35,726 bases of DNA. It comes from Hyphochytrium catenoides (lineage: Eukaryota > Sar > Hyphochytriomycetes > Hyphochytriales > Hyphochytriaceae). The notes beneath the pieces were generated by a model. It was given only the letters and a program-made list of their open reading frames with translations. It made no database searches and was not told the origin of the DNA. Positions within the stretch are counted from its first letter, which is position 1. Each line of letters begins with the position of its first letter. A program made the translations under genes and the position numbers. Below, piece by piece: positions 13,101 through 23,847 of this stretch. The stretch spans positions 8,452 to 44,177 of the forward strand of contig FLMG01000013.1 in NCBI GenBank assembly GCA_900088475.1, written 5' to 3'.

Positions 13101-15216
13101 TTACCCAAGAAAGCAAGAGGCAAGGACAAGCCTTGACAAAGCAAAACCTTTCAAGTTGTAGCTGTCGGATACACAGATCTAGGCAAGAAGGCATGGGGTG
13201 AAAGAGGATGAATACTTTGCTGATACGCTCTCGTTGCTGCGCAAGTTTCTCTCCTTTCTCTCTCAGCATTTTCTGACGCTTAAAGCGACGACTCTCCTTC
13301 CCTCTTGTCTCAAAGCTCGCCCAAGGCCCTAGGTTGGGTCTGAGGAGAATAGAAGAGAGTAGAAAAACTTATGTTGAGAAGCTGAAAGACAAGAGAAAAC
13401 CTGTCGAACAGAATCAACCGCTTAGGTTCAGCAGCAAAGGATGTACGACGAACCAGAGACTAGCTGTCTATCTTTAACCGAGAAGTACTCAGAAGAGGAA
13501 AGAGATACAAAGTACTAATGGACAGATATACTGCATTTCGCCGCTTAGAGGCGATGGAGACAAGAGCAAACAAAGCAAAAAATAAGCATAGCAATGGGAA
13601 AGAGAGAAATAAGGCAGGGTAGCGGACCTGCAGAACTCTCCGGAGCGCTTATAAGCGGGTATTTCTCTTCTCTGTGGTACTTCGATTCTTGCGCCGTGGT
13701 CCTCATAGACAGCAATTTTCGTTTGATAATCAGGTGGAGGTCCTGTCTCTCCGTCTTCTTCTTCTTCTTCATCATCTTCAACTCCGTCATCGTCTTTCCC
13801 CTGACCCTTGACTGCCTCTCCCATCCCTTTGGGAAAGATTGAGAAGTGGCAGAGGGAGAGGCAAGCAAAAAATTGTCAGGATAGGTTGCCAGGAGCAAAA
13901 GAGGTTAGCGACAAGAAGACTAAAAGAGAGTAAATAACGAGAAAGAAAGAGACAGGTAAGAAGTAAGCTTTCACCATCTCCATTCGCTCTGACCCAAGAG
14001 CTCATATCTTCTTCGTTCAACAGAAGGGACAAACCGCATGCCAAGGATTGGAGCACAGCAGGGGGCGTCATTGCATGGAAGAGGGAAGATAGTACTGGAA
14101 GGGACCTGCCGCACAAGTTATGTATAGAGAGAGACCCCACACAGTGGGAGAGAGAAAGTGAGTCGAAAGAGAGAGAGGAAGAGGAACACAAGCCACTTCG
14201 TATAGACCAAATGGAGTGGAGAGGAGCACATTTACTGAGGCGGAGCTCTCAGATACACACAGGAGCTGACTCGCTCGCGAAAGAAAGGACAAATTGAAAG
14301 AGGGGGAGGCACATCACGATAAAAGCGATAAAGGGATAACTAGCGGCTGGCTAAGCAGAACCAACCACAGAGAGCCAAACCTTTAAGGAGCCTAAAGGAG
14401 GGAGAGAAGTTGATATAGAGCGATATTAGAGAGCGAGAGAGGAATCTACCGCTGGAAAGCTGCTCCGTTTATCCTGCTATCGCTCACAATTCCCTTAGTC
14501 CTTGAGTCTAGAGGAAGTGGCCCATTAGGACTCTTCTCTTCATTCTTAATGGACGACGTCAGTTCTTCAGTTTGCCCTTCTCGTCCTGCCTCTTTGCTAA
14601 TAGAGCCAAGAGAGTTGCGTTTCCTCTCTTTCTCTCTCTTCTTCTTCTCCTCCTCAGTCAGGAGCACATGATCCAGATTAAGGCCAAGGAGAAGCGGATT
14701 ACGGGAGAAAGGGAAGGACGGGCCAAGGTATGCTCGGAGAGCTTGGAACTGCTCTAGAAAGTCCAAGTCGGAAATCATCTAGGATGAAAGAGGAGAAGAA
14801 CGAGCCATTAGCGTCTCAATCTCTCTCTCTCTCAGTCTCTCTCTCTAGCTACATCTGTTTGTTCTTCTGCTGCTTCTACCGTCTGCCATGACCACTGCCT
14901 CATATTTGCCTCTAGTAATCCCTTTCTCAAGCTCTCTCTCTCTCCCTCAAACCCTTTCTCGTCTCTCGGTCTTCAAAGAAGATGGCCCTCTCTCCGGGTC
15001 ATTTTTCCACTAGTTTGCTGACCTTGAGTAGATAATTCGCCCCGTTCCACATAAAGGAAGGGACCCACTTCTGCTGGCCGTCCATCGCCTTAACTGCACA
15101 CTCTTCGCACACCGAGGGCCCCTCTCCTTCGCTCTCCACCCCGAAGTGGAAGCCACACGAACGAAAAATGAAGCTGCCTCAAGATCAGAAGGTGAGTGCG
15201 CCAGACAGACACGGTC

Positions 15217-15283
<67 letters not shown>

Positions 15284-16912
15284 AAGGGAGAAAACAAAAA
15301 AAGGAATTGGGGCTGTGGAACAAGAGCACCGAGCTGAGTCTAGAGAGAGACAAGGAAGTGCTATGCAATCCAGACCATACTAATGTGCACCATGTTGAAG
15401 AGAATCTGTGACTATACGGGGAAGTCAGTAAAAGATAGAAGGTAGGTAAAAGACTGGCACAGACCGCTTCCTGGGGATCCTATCGAATGTCGTCTTCAGT
15501 CTGATCGCCTCCTTGATCGCAGCCGCATCGTACGCTCGAGCGGCTTCGTCCTGTCAGTCCTCATTAGCTGAGGCAAGAAGGTGGAAGAATGATCTCGAGT
15601 AGCGAGGAACGAGAGACGAAGGGAGAGAGAAAGAGATGGGCCAAGAACGGAAAGGAGAGAGAGCATTCGCGAGACTTTTTGGCGAAACGAGGCCATTGAA
15701 GATGCTAGATCTGCTGAACCTTCGTAGGATAGACGCCAAGATAGATTAGACGCCTCAAACGCATCCCTTCTCGGTCGACAGGACGCCGAAAGCGCTTGAT
15801 CTAGACAGTCAGAGAGGCAAAATGAGAGCGGAAGAAAGGAAAAGTAAAAGATGTGGACAGAGAAAAGAGAGACAGTGAGGTCCTAGTGCCATGTAGATGC
15901 GATGATAAGACCGGAATCTGCATGAGGTAAGATAGGGGAGAGACAAAGGATGATAGAGGCAAGTGAACAAGTAACTAACGGGAATACGGACAAGGAGAGC
16001 TCGAGCTCGCAAGAGAAATAGGAGTTGAGGTAGAGCAAGCCTCAACGGAGCCAAGCCTACGTAGGAGAAAGGTGAAAACACTGGGAGAGAAAAAAGGGAA
16101 ATTGGGCTGTGTGCGCTCTGTACTTTGGATTCATAGGCTGCGGACCCGCCGTAGAGCTGCTCGCCGTCCACTGTTAGACTGACCGACCAGCCACCAGTTC
16201 CCCTTGCCAGCCCTCCACCCCGACGTGGCCCATGCTCAGCTGCGACGCGGCCGAGATGTTCCGCGTGTGAGCGCCAAACAGTGACAGCCTGCAGTGCAGA
16301 GGAGATATTTATAAGATTAGCAGTGACATAGGATAGGGCCGTGGGCCGCAAAGGACGGAGCACCATCAGGGAGGGAGGAAGAGAGAAGGAAAGACAAACA
16401 AGAAGCCTGACCCAGCTTGAGACGAGGGAATCGCCATTCATCATCCTTCTCAAAACCTTTGTCCGTTCTCCCCGGGTACTAACTTCTGCCATCCCTTTAG
16501 ACGGCTCTAGTGCTTCTCTCTCACGCTTCGCAGCCCTTATCACAACTCTACGCTCTTTGTTCTCTACCTTGAGCTCGTCTTTCTCTATGTTTTGTCTCTC
16601 TCTCCACAAAATGTTCTTTACCTCTAGCAGCTTGGTACTGACTGTTCTGATAGTGTTAAGAACCAGGACCAGCTCTGAGACATGAGAGAACTCCACGCCG
16701 CCGACAACCTCCTGGAAACGCTGATCGGACTTTTTACCCAGGCGACGGGCCATCTAGAGAAATCGAACACGGTAAGAGAAACAGAGAGAAAAATGAACGG
16801 AGTAAACATTGGCGTAGAATGCGGGAGCTAGGTGAGAGAAAGGTAGCCACGACCTCAGGTCTCCAAGAGAAAGAAAGGAGAGAAGAGAAGAGAAGAGGGA
16901 GAAGAGAAGAGA

Positions 16913-16943
<31 letters not shown>

Positions 16944-19673
16944 TTGGACAGTAAGCGACAAACATGCGAAAGAGAGGAAGAGCTAAAAAGGGAGGAGGAG
17001 CAACAAGAAATAGCAGAAAAGATACTGAGAACCTTTATGAGCTGCTCTCTCTGCACAATAAGCCTCAAGACCTCTTGCTCTAGCAGGGCTTCTTTGTCTT
17101 TTCTCCACTGCACCATTCTCTTCCTCTCCTCTTCACTGACGTAGTAGTGCCGGCCGCGGCACTGAGAGCCACGGAGAGAGCAAAAGAGAAGAACCCATCG
17201 CCGGCAAAGAGGAGGAGAAGATGACTCATCTCCAGGAACCACCAGCTCCTCCACGGACTCTTTGTAAGTGAGTGAGGAAGGTGACTTGTGAGAAAAGGAA
17301 GAGGCTAAAGGCCAGTGTGACAGAGCTCGTGAAAAGACAAAGACTAGAGAGCAAAGACAAGGTTAGAGAGCAAAGAGTAAGAGACAAAGTAAAATGTGAC
17401 TGATTTGCATTAACCGACCAGTCATCTCCATCTCATCCACTGTCTCCTGAAAAGTCAGATTCTGCTGCTGAAATAGCGCCAACTCTTCCTGAAGGTTGAA
17501 GGCCGGGGCTGGCGGTCTCTCTTCCTCTCTCTTTCTCTTCCCTGGCCCTCCCTCTTCCAAGTGTGATAGGGCTCGCTTAGCCTTCTCTCTCTCTTCCTGC
17601 TCTCTTTCTTCCTTTGCTCTTCTGGCTCTCTCTCCTCTCTCAACTTTGCGTCTTTTGGAGCTTCGAATGTCATGCAGGACGAGCCTGCTGCCACCCCTGG
17701 CCAGACGTTGAAAGTCAAAAGGATCTCGGGAGAGTCGAAGAAGACTTTCTGGCAGAGTTCTTTCTTGCTTTCTCTCTTCCGTATCAGAGTCTTCCTCCTC
17801 ACTCTCAGAAGACCCTGCTAAGCCAGAGAAGAAGCAGAAGGTATAAGTGCGATACCTTTGTTACAGAGTGAGACTCGGTAAGGCAGGAAGTAGAAGAGAC
17901 AAGAGCGAGAGAAAGAAGACGGAAGAAGAGAAAGAAACCGGACGATGCCTTCTTGAAAAGAAGGAAGAGACAAAGAGGGTGAAACAGACCCTCCACTTTC
18001 TGGGCTTCCACATGTTCGTCTTCTTCCTCCTCCCTGGTGATGCCCAGATCTGGCATCTGAGCAAAAGACGCTCTGAAGAGCTGGATGCCCAGCGCGGACT
18101 GGTAGCGAGGAACTCCATCTCTCTCTCCATTTTCTAGATAGATTCCGTTTACATTCAAGCTCCCTGCAAGAGCGCAAAATGTAAACCGGAGATATCCCAG
18201 GAGCAAAGGCACAAGAGAATAGACGAGGGAATGAGGAACAAGAGAAAGAACATTGTCCGTTACTCTACCGTCTCCTTTGTGTCTTCCTTTGTTCTCTAGC
18301 TCTCATTTCTTTCTCCTTTTCTAATATGTCCTCATGTAAATAGGCGTCTCTCTCTCTTCCTCGTCCCTTTATATGCATATCGTTCCTGGCAACTTTCGAT
18401 GCGCTGAACTCTCTCTCTCTCTCTTTTTCATTCACATCTCTCTTCTCAGTCAGTACCTGCATGTTGAACGACATACGCTGGGACAGGCCCTTTCTTGAGA
18501 GTGAGAGAAGGACCAGGCTTCTTCCCTTTGCCTCCGAAGGAACTCCAGCCACTCTCCGGCGGTAGATCTCTATCTGCGTAGTTGCCATAGAGATAGTTGT
18601 ACGAGCCTGCCTCGGTGCCCTCACTGCCCAACAGCCATAGCCGCAGGGGACTGGGAGACAAAGAGACAAATATAGGCAATCGACGTGAGAGCAACAGGGA
18701 GAAAAGACAGGGAGGTGGAGGTCGCCTCGAGAAGGATTGAGAAAGAGAGAGAGAGAGAGGAAGAGAGAGGGAGAGAGAGAGGAAGAGAAAGAGAGAGAGA
18801 GAGAGGAAGAAAAAGAGAGAAGACGGTTGGGTCGAGCACGACAGAGTGCCAGAAACTGAGCAGATAGGATCTAGAGTGAAGAGGAGCAAAAGAGGAAGGT
18901 CAGAGAAGAGCATCTAGCGAGCGAGCGAGAGAAAGAGGAAGAAAGATGCAGGTAGGAAGAAGGTTAGGATTAGTGCAGAGAGACTGACCGCTGGCTGTCG
19001 CTCTTTTCTTGATCGGACCCCGGAGCGTGAGTCGCTACTCCTTTAGCAGACGCAATGGCAGGGAGAACAGAGGAAGGCAGCTTTTGATCTATCTCTTGAA
19101 GAGCTTTTGTTGCCTTCTCGGCCTCTTGCAGCTCTTTCTTCTTTCGTTCAGCCTCCTCTCTCCTTCTTATTAGTTTCTCTCTTGCTTGGACTTTCTCATC
19201 AAAAGAAAGCTCATTCGCCCGAAGAGAGAGAGACGTGGCAATTTCTCGAACTTCATCCTCCAGCGCCGTCATTTCGTTTCTGAGCCGCACTGTGTGTGAG
19301 AGAGCCTCCTTGCTCCTCTGCCGCCCTGCCTCCGCCGCTGATATCTCTGAGACTCGCTGCTGAAGAGCTCTCAATCTTAAGAGAGAGCGAGAGAGAGAGG
19401 AAGAGCGAGAGAGAGAGAGGACGGGGTGGGGAGAGGAGGTGGAGCAGGAAACAAGACACGAGCAGAGATCAGCAAGAGACAAACACTCCGGAAAAGTAAG
19501 ATTAAAAGAGGTAGACGGATGCAGAGGCAAGAGAGAGGAAAAGACAGCAGAGACAAAGGATTTTGTCCGGAAGGAAGGGAGAGGAGTGCTGACGCAGTCT
19601 GACAGCAGTATCTCTTCCTGCTCTTTCGATATCTTCTTTTGTGCTCGCTTTTCTTTTCTCCTTGTCTCTCCCT

Positions 19674-19718
<45 letters not shown>

Positions 19719-21505
19719 CTTTTTCTGTATCACCTCTCCTTCTCTTCCTCAGATGGTTCCGGGGCCGCGGCTCGGGCTTTGAACTCCTTTAAATCTTGGT
19801 CACTAATCGCCGCTGCCAGGCGTTTCTGTGCTTCTTCGTAGACCTGAACCTCCGACCGAAAGTTCTCATACTCAAGCTTGGGAAGGTCCTACATAGAGAG
19901 AGAGAGACGCGAGAAAGAAGGAGAGAGACAGCGGAAAGACACACAATAGAGCAAGGGAGACAGAGAAAAGAGAGTTATACGATGCCCCTAGTTTGAAAAG
20001 ATCATATAGAGAAAGTAAGAGATGCGAGAAAAAGAGAGAGAGACAGAGAGAGACACACAGAGGAGAGAGAGAGAGGCGGGGGACGCTGTCCTTGTTGCAG
20101 AGCCAACGAATGATAAGGGAAAAGGAGATAAAGAAGAGTTACTCAGCTCCAGAGGGCGAAGCAAGTGTGAAAAAAGTGAAAGAAAGAGATACCGATTGAT
20201 TCAGACACGATTATTGAGAGAAATGGGAGGGGATCGCATTAAAGGCACAACAGAGAGAGAGAGAGAAGATGCGAGAACAAGAAGAGAACAAAAGAAAAGA
20301 AAAGCAAGAGAGACTCAGAGATACGACGAAGAGAGATAAGCAAGAAGAGGGAGTGAGAAGCGTAAATGCGGAGATTAAGGAAGGAAAGAGCGAGGAAGAG
20401 AGACGGAGAGAAAGAGAAAAAGAGAAAAAGAGAAAGGGAGCCACCTTGAGCACATGCTCTCCCTTGATGAAGTTGGTCACGATAACTGCGCCTTCCTCCT
20501 CTATCTCTTTCCCTTTCATCAGCCTCTCCGCTAGTGCCTTTCTCTCTCCCTCTCTCTGCAACCGAACCTCTTCCTCCTGGCGTTCAGACATCGATTTCTT
20601 CAGCCGAGCCAGCCGATCCTGGAACTGAGAGCGAGCGCGAGAGAAAAGGAGAGAACAGAGGCCGCATCCAGGAAGTGAGAATGAAACCAGGACGCAGGGT
20701 CAGAGAAGGTGAGATAGAGATGTTCAAAAGAGAGGGAGAAGAGAGACGGAGAGAAGAGAGAGAGAAAGAGAGACGGAGAGAAGAGAGAGAGAGAAAGAGA
20801 GACACAGAGAGGAGAGAGAGATTGTGACAGAGGAAAGAGAGAGAGGTTTCAGAGCTTAAGACAGGGCAGACGGCAGTAGCACAAGGCGGCAGTGACAAAG
20901 CAAGCCCTAAAAGGACTGCGTGCATTGAAAAAAAAGCAAAGCAAGGAGAAAATGAGAGAAAGAGACGTGGAGAGCAAGGAGATGTCAATCAAGCTTTTGC
21001 TAGGGCAAGGGAGAACAAAGAGAGAGAGAGAGAGAGAGAGAGACAGAGGAATAGAGAGAGAAAGGAATAAGGAGAAGACGATCACCTTGTTCTGTCCTGA
21101 GAGAGCTGGGCTTCCTCTTGGAGATGCTGTAGGAATGGCTGGGAGCTGCGTAGACTTCGGAAGAAACGGAGAAGACATTGACTCTTCCGAAGGAGAGAAA
21201 GAGCCACTTTCTTCCTGGTTGTTCCTTCCCGCGAGTCCTCTTTCTCTCTCTCTTTCTCGCCCCTCCGGAGAGGAGAGCAGCGGAGAACTCTTGGCGGAGA
21301 GGATTCTTTCTCTGAGTGCATGTCTCTGGGCGAAGGAGCCTGCCTCGTCAGAACTCTCGTGGGAGAGAGAAAGGGGAGAGAATGGCCTCTCTCTTTCTCG
21401 CTCTCTTTCTGGGCTGCTCTCTCCATTTTCATCCTTCAACCCATGAGGAAAGCCAGGAGGAAGCCGCCGAGGCCCGGGCGGCGGTGGAGACGGAACGGGC
21501 AGCAT
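3173..21505 (-). CDS. Giant 39-exon gene, about 3,311-residue protein with AP2-like segment and C-terminal EF-hand pair
   Basis: Exons in coding order: 21505-21086, 20624-20445, 19888-19734, 19660-19555, 19359-18989, 18650-18457, 18163-17990, 17814-17419, 17259-17033, 16753-16412, 16288-16124, 15800-15720, 15550-15465, 15173-15023, 14778-14450, 14105-13975, 13826-13628, 13339-13105, 12990-12739, 12419-12240, 11978-11901, 11605-11482, 11349-10938, 10860-10561, 10425-10315, 10057-9880, 9711-9575, 9312-9129, 8912-8733, 8510-8273, 8069-7680, 7500-7124, 6909-6572, 6467-6086, 6042-5968, 5757-4492, 4397-4266, 4152-3847, 3526-3173. Phases match at all 38 junctions without an in-frame stop (3,312 codons). 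Residues 1-140 are Pro/Ser/charged; 141-410 mostly coiled coil; 481-496 an NGIY...DGVPRY motif; 534-665 acidic then basic (KRRK at 587); about 890-960 AP2-like; CxxC pairs at 988-991 and 1466-1469; 2627-3048 one long exon; EF-hands at 3167 and 3203. No known full-length family recognised; calcium sensing is inferred from the EF-hands. The ATG at 21505 is the first after an in-frame stop, but 5' exons are possible. Weakest boundaries: acceptors at 6909, 7500 and 19660, and the 16124-15800 junction. Confidence 0.75.
15223..15282. repeat. (GA)n microsatellite, about 60 nt
   Basis: Near-perfect GA dinucleotide run on + in an intron of the giant gene, hence (CT)n in the transcript. It creates artificial Arg-Glu-repeat ORFs on +, which are not genes. 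Confidence 0.95.
15465..16288 (-). other. AP2/ERF-like segment of the giant protein, spread over three exons
   Basis: The exon 16124-16288 ends with GGWSVSLTVDGEQLYGG; 15720-15800 ends with LIYLGVYPTK; 15465-15550 begins with DEAARAYDAAAI. Joined in phase they read like the core of the AP2/ERF DNA-binding domain (W.v.i..dG ... YLG.y.T.eEAArAYDaAAi). The helix part fits well; the first half is a poor match because about 20 extra residues separate the W segment from YLG. Another frame is open through 15720-15800 and into 15660, but its phase fits neither the upstream nor the downstream exon. If real, this is a nuclear, DNA-binding segment; that is inference. Confidence 0.5.
16860..16942. repeat. 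GA-rich intronic tract
   Basis: Imperfect GAGAA/GA repeats on +, inside the intron 16754-17032 of the giant gene; pyrimidine-rich in the transcript. Confidence 0.85.
17990..18650 (-). other. NGxY / DGVPxY module of the giant protein
   Basis: The exon 18457-18650 carries a Tyr-rich stretch, then LPPESGW and a Gly/Lys/Pro region. The exon 17990-18163 carries AGSLNVNGIYLENG followed by RDGVPRY (residues 481-496). From memory, modules with V-NG-Y, then a short loop, DG-P-Y and a later PP-GW recur in very large proteins of alveolates and stramenopiles; I cannot confirm this here. Function unknown. Confidence 0.45.
18741..18815. repeat. GA-rich intronic tract
   Basis: Imperfect (GA)n with GGAA interruptions on +, inside the intron 18651-18988 of the giant gene. 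Confidence 0.85.
18989..19888 (-). other. Coiled-coil region of the giant protein
   Basis: Exons 19734-19888, 19555-19660 and 18989-19359 encode long Glu/Lys/Arg/Ala-rich helices, for example EEAQKRLAAAI and EKLIRRREEAERKKKELQE, with no proline for about 90 residues. With the preceding exon (20445-20624) this forms a probable coiled coil of 200 or more residues, suggesting dimerisation or a scaffold role. Confidence 0.65.
19667..19730. repeat. (CT)n microsatellite on +, opposite in strand to its neighbours
   Basis: CT run on the + strand in the intron 19661-19733 of the giant gene, so the transcript carries GA here, unlike the other introns of this gene. The 73-nt intron is almost entirely repeat. 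Confidence 0.9.
20020..20440. repeat. Purine-rich GA/GAAA intronic tracts
   Basis: Long imperfect GA/GAAA-rich stretches in the intron 19889-20444 of the giant gene, similar to 20700-20850 and 21016-21060 in the intron before it. The ORFs in these tracts are low-complexity Arg/Glu/Lys strings without gene character. Confidence 0.8.
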
Positions 21506-22024
21506 GCCTTCCTCCTTTTGGCCGTTAAACCCTTGAGGTTCTCTTAATCGCCATCAACTCTTGAAGAGCGAGCGACAGAGAGAGAGAGAAGACTGAGGAG
21601 TGAGGGAGAAATAGAGAGGGATGGAGATATCAGAGAAGAGAGAGAGAGAGAGAGAGATAGCAGGGAAGAGAAATAGAGAGATTCGGGGTTATCATACCCC
21701 TTTCGCGGTTCTCGTGCCCTATTCACATTCCTTATATCCTTGTGCCTCTGGCATATCCCCCGCTGCTAGGGACGGGAGAATGGCCGAACGGCAGGACCGA
21801 GAAGAAGTCAGTGTTTTGTCTCCTTCTCTCTCTCTCTCTCTTTCTCCTTTATAGTTCCTTTTGAGCTTGATCATCGCGTCTTTCTTCACTAGCGACCCCT
21901 TCGCCGTGGTTCTGATGGATGGAGCCTGCAATATTCGTCTCTCCCTTTCCATGTCTCTCTCTCTCTGTCTCTCTTTCTGCCTTTCTTGGCTCTCTCTCTC
22001 TTTTTCCCTCTCTCTCTCTCTCTG

Positions 22025-22118
<94 letters not shown>

Positions 22119-22546
22119 TTCCCCCCTCCCTTTTCCTCTGCTCAACACCTTCCCCGCGCCGATTCGTTAACAGGATGGACAAGACCTATTCCAAATCCGA
22201 ACAAAGAATATCACCTATATTTCTAGCTGCATAAAGCCCCATTTACAGTATCCTCCACGTGTGAAAAACAAGAGCGGATCTATTATTGGGTAAGTAGCCT
22301 TAATACTATGAATTTGTGCCTTGACATCTTGAAAACTTGATTTTTACCGACAGTTGAGAGGGTGGCCACACAAATCTTTCGAAGCTCTTTCCAGAACAGA
22401 GACGCACAGACAGATCTCAGACAGAGATCGGACGGAGATCATCGCCAATTATAGGCCCAGCGAGCTGAATAAGGGCTTGTACTTCGAGTCCTACTGTTTA
22501 ATTAGACGAGGATTTGGTTGGGAAGGACAAAGACCAGAGCGGAAAT
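21506..22546. other. Divergent intergenic/5' region between the giant gene and the SR gene
   Basis: About 1 kb that should hold both promoters and 5' UTRs. It is dominated by CT/GA repeats (21580-21660, 21825-21842, 21955-22120). The non-repetitive parts at 21663-21800, 21850-21950 and 22121-22546 may hold 5' non-coding exons. A short open frame on - at 21830-21952 might be an upstream exon of the giant gene, but I could not join it in phase. Confidence 0.55.
22041..22120. repeat. 20-bp minisatellite within a CT tract, four units
   Basis: G interruptions recur every 20 nt (22046, 22066, 22086, 22106) in an otherwise pure CT tract. The unit is TCTCTG followed by (TC)7. The surrounding CT-rich tract runs from about 21955 to 22120. 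Confidence 0.9.
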
Positions 22547-23801
22547 ATGAGTGGCGGGAGAATTTACGTGGGAAATCTTCCTCTGGATGTGAGGAAAGGT
22601 GATCTTCTCGACAAGTTCGAGCGTTATGGCAGAATAGAAGACGTCAACATCAAGGCTGGCCAGAGGCCGCCAGCGTTTGCTTTCATTGTGGGTCTATCCT
22701 CTTACTTACCTGCACATTTCTCCCTCCATTTCTATTCTCTTTATCCTTTTGTACACGAAGGATGTTTACTGCGTGACCTCTTGTCTCTGCTCGTAGTAAA
22801 AAGCTTTATCTTAACGGTTTGTGTGCTGCAGGAGTTTGAAGATGGCCGCGATGCCATGGACGCCGTCCGCGGAGAAGACGGGTATAGCTCTCGTCGTAGC
22901 GCTTTTTCAGTCCTAGGGTCGTTGTCTCTAGCCCTGACGTCCTGCCTTATACTGGCTTTCAAGCCAATTGTACACTTTTTCCTGTTCTAAGTTTCCGTCA
23001 CTTCTTTCTCGGCTCTCTGCAGACGCGACTTTCTGGGCGAGCGAATCCGCGTAGAGCCATCCCGAGGCGGTAAAGACCGCAGAGGCGGCGGCGGAGGCGG
23101 CGGCGGAGGGTACGAACGACTCTTTGAACACACATCTAGGAGGGCGAGCGCCTACTAGGGGACTTTCTGGTTCTGTTTTGGGCTCTATTGCGTCTCATCT
23201 TGGTCTTGGGGGTTGGCTGGAGGAGAGCCAGGAGCAACTTAGGACACCGCTGGGCGGCTGGGAGCTCGCTTCCGGATATAAGGAGGAGGATTCTGGACAC
23301 ACACTCTCATTGTCTGGGCTGCTGTCTCCCTGTCTGGCGCCATCTTTCCTCCTGCTGCTGGTTGGGACTGCTGGGGCACTGGATCTTGGGCTAATCTTTC
23401 TCCCTTGGACCTGTAGAGGCGGCAAGCGCACGGAATTTAAGGTGTCAGTATCTGGACTGCACTCCAGCGTCAGCTGGCAGGACCTTAAAGATTTCTTGCG
23501 CCGAGGCGGAGATGTGGTCCATACCAACGTTAACAGAGATGGTACCGGGTAGGTCCCTCACTACCTCTTGCTCAAATCTTTCTACTATTTACTTCCTAGA
23601 TGAGGGGTTATTGCCCACTCTACCCCTTCTCTGTATTGTTGGTCCGTCTGCTGTCGATCAGTAAACAAACGCTTCAGCTGAGCCAGCCTTGATTTGTTGC
23701 AGTATGGGAGAGTTCTCTTCCTACGATGAGATGAAGCGTGCAGTACGCAAGCTCGACGACACCGAGTTCCGCGGAACCTACGTGCGACTCAGAGAGGTAA
23801 G

Positions 23802-23847
<46 letters not shown>

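Noticed and set aside
14150-14260. Possible extra exon on - with LCVSESSASVNVLL
   Set aside because: Good composition and a GTGGCT donor, but its phase (0) does not match the flanking exons (phase 2), so it was left out of the giant gene model.
15146-15411. Three overlapping + strand ORFs with Arg-Glu repeats
   Set aside because: They are translations of the (GA)n microsatellite and lie antisense to an exon and intron of the giant gene.
15660-15800. Alternative reading frame through the AP2-like exon (ending ...MASFRQK)
   Set aside because: The amino-acid composition is good, but its entry phase does not fit any upstream exon, whereas the AP2-like frame fits on both sides. Kept as the main alternative.
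19377-19733. Minus-strand ORF with Arg-Glu and Leu/Ser strings
   Set aside because: A frame through a GA repeat; the true exons here (19555-19660 and 18989-19359) use other frames.
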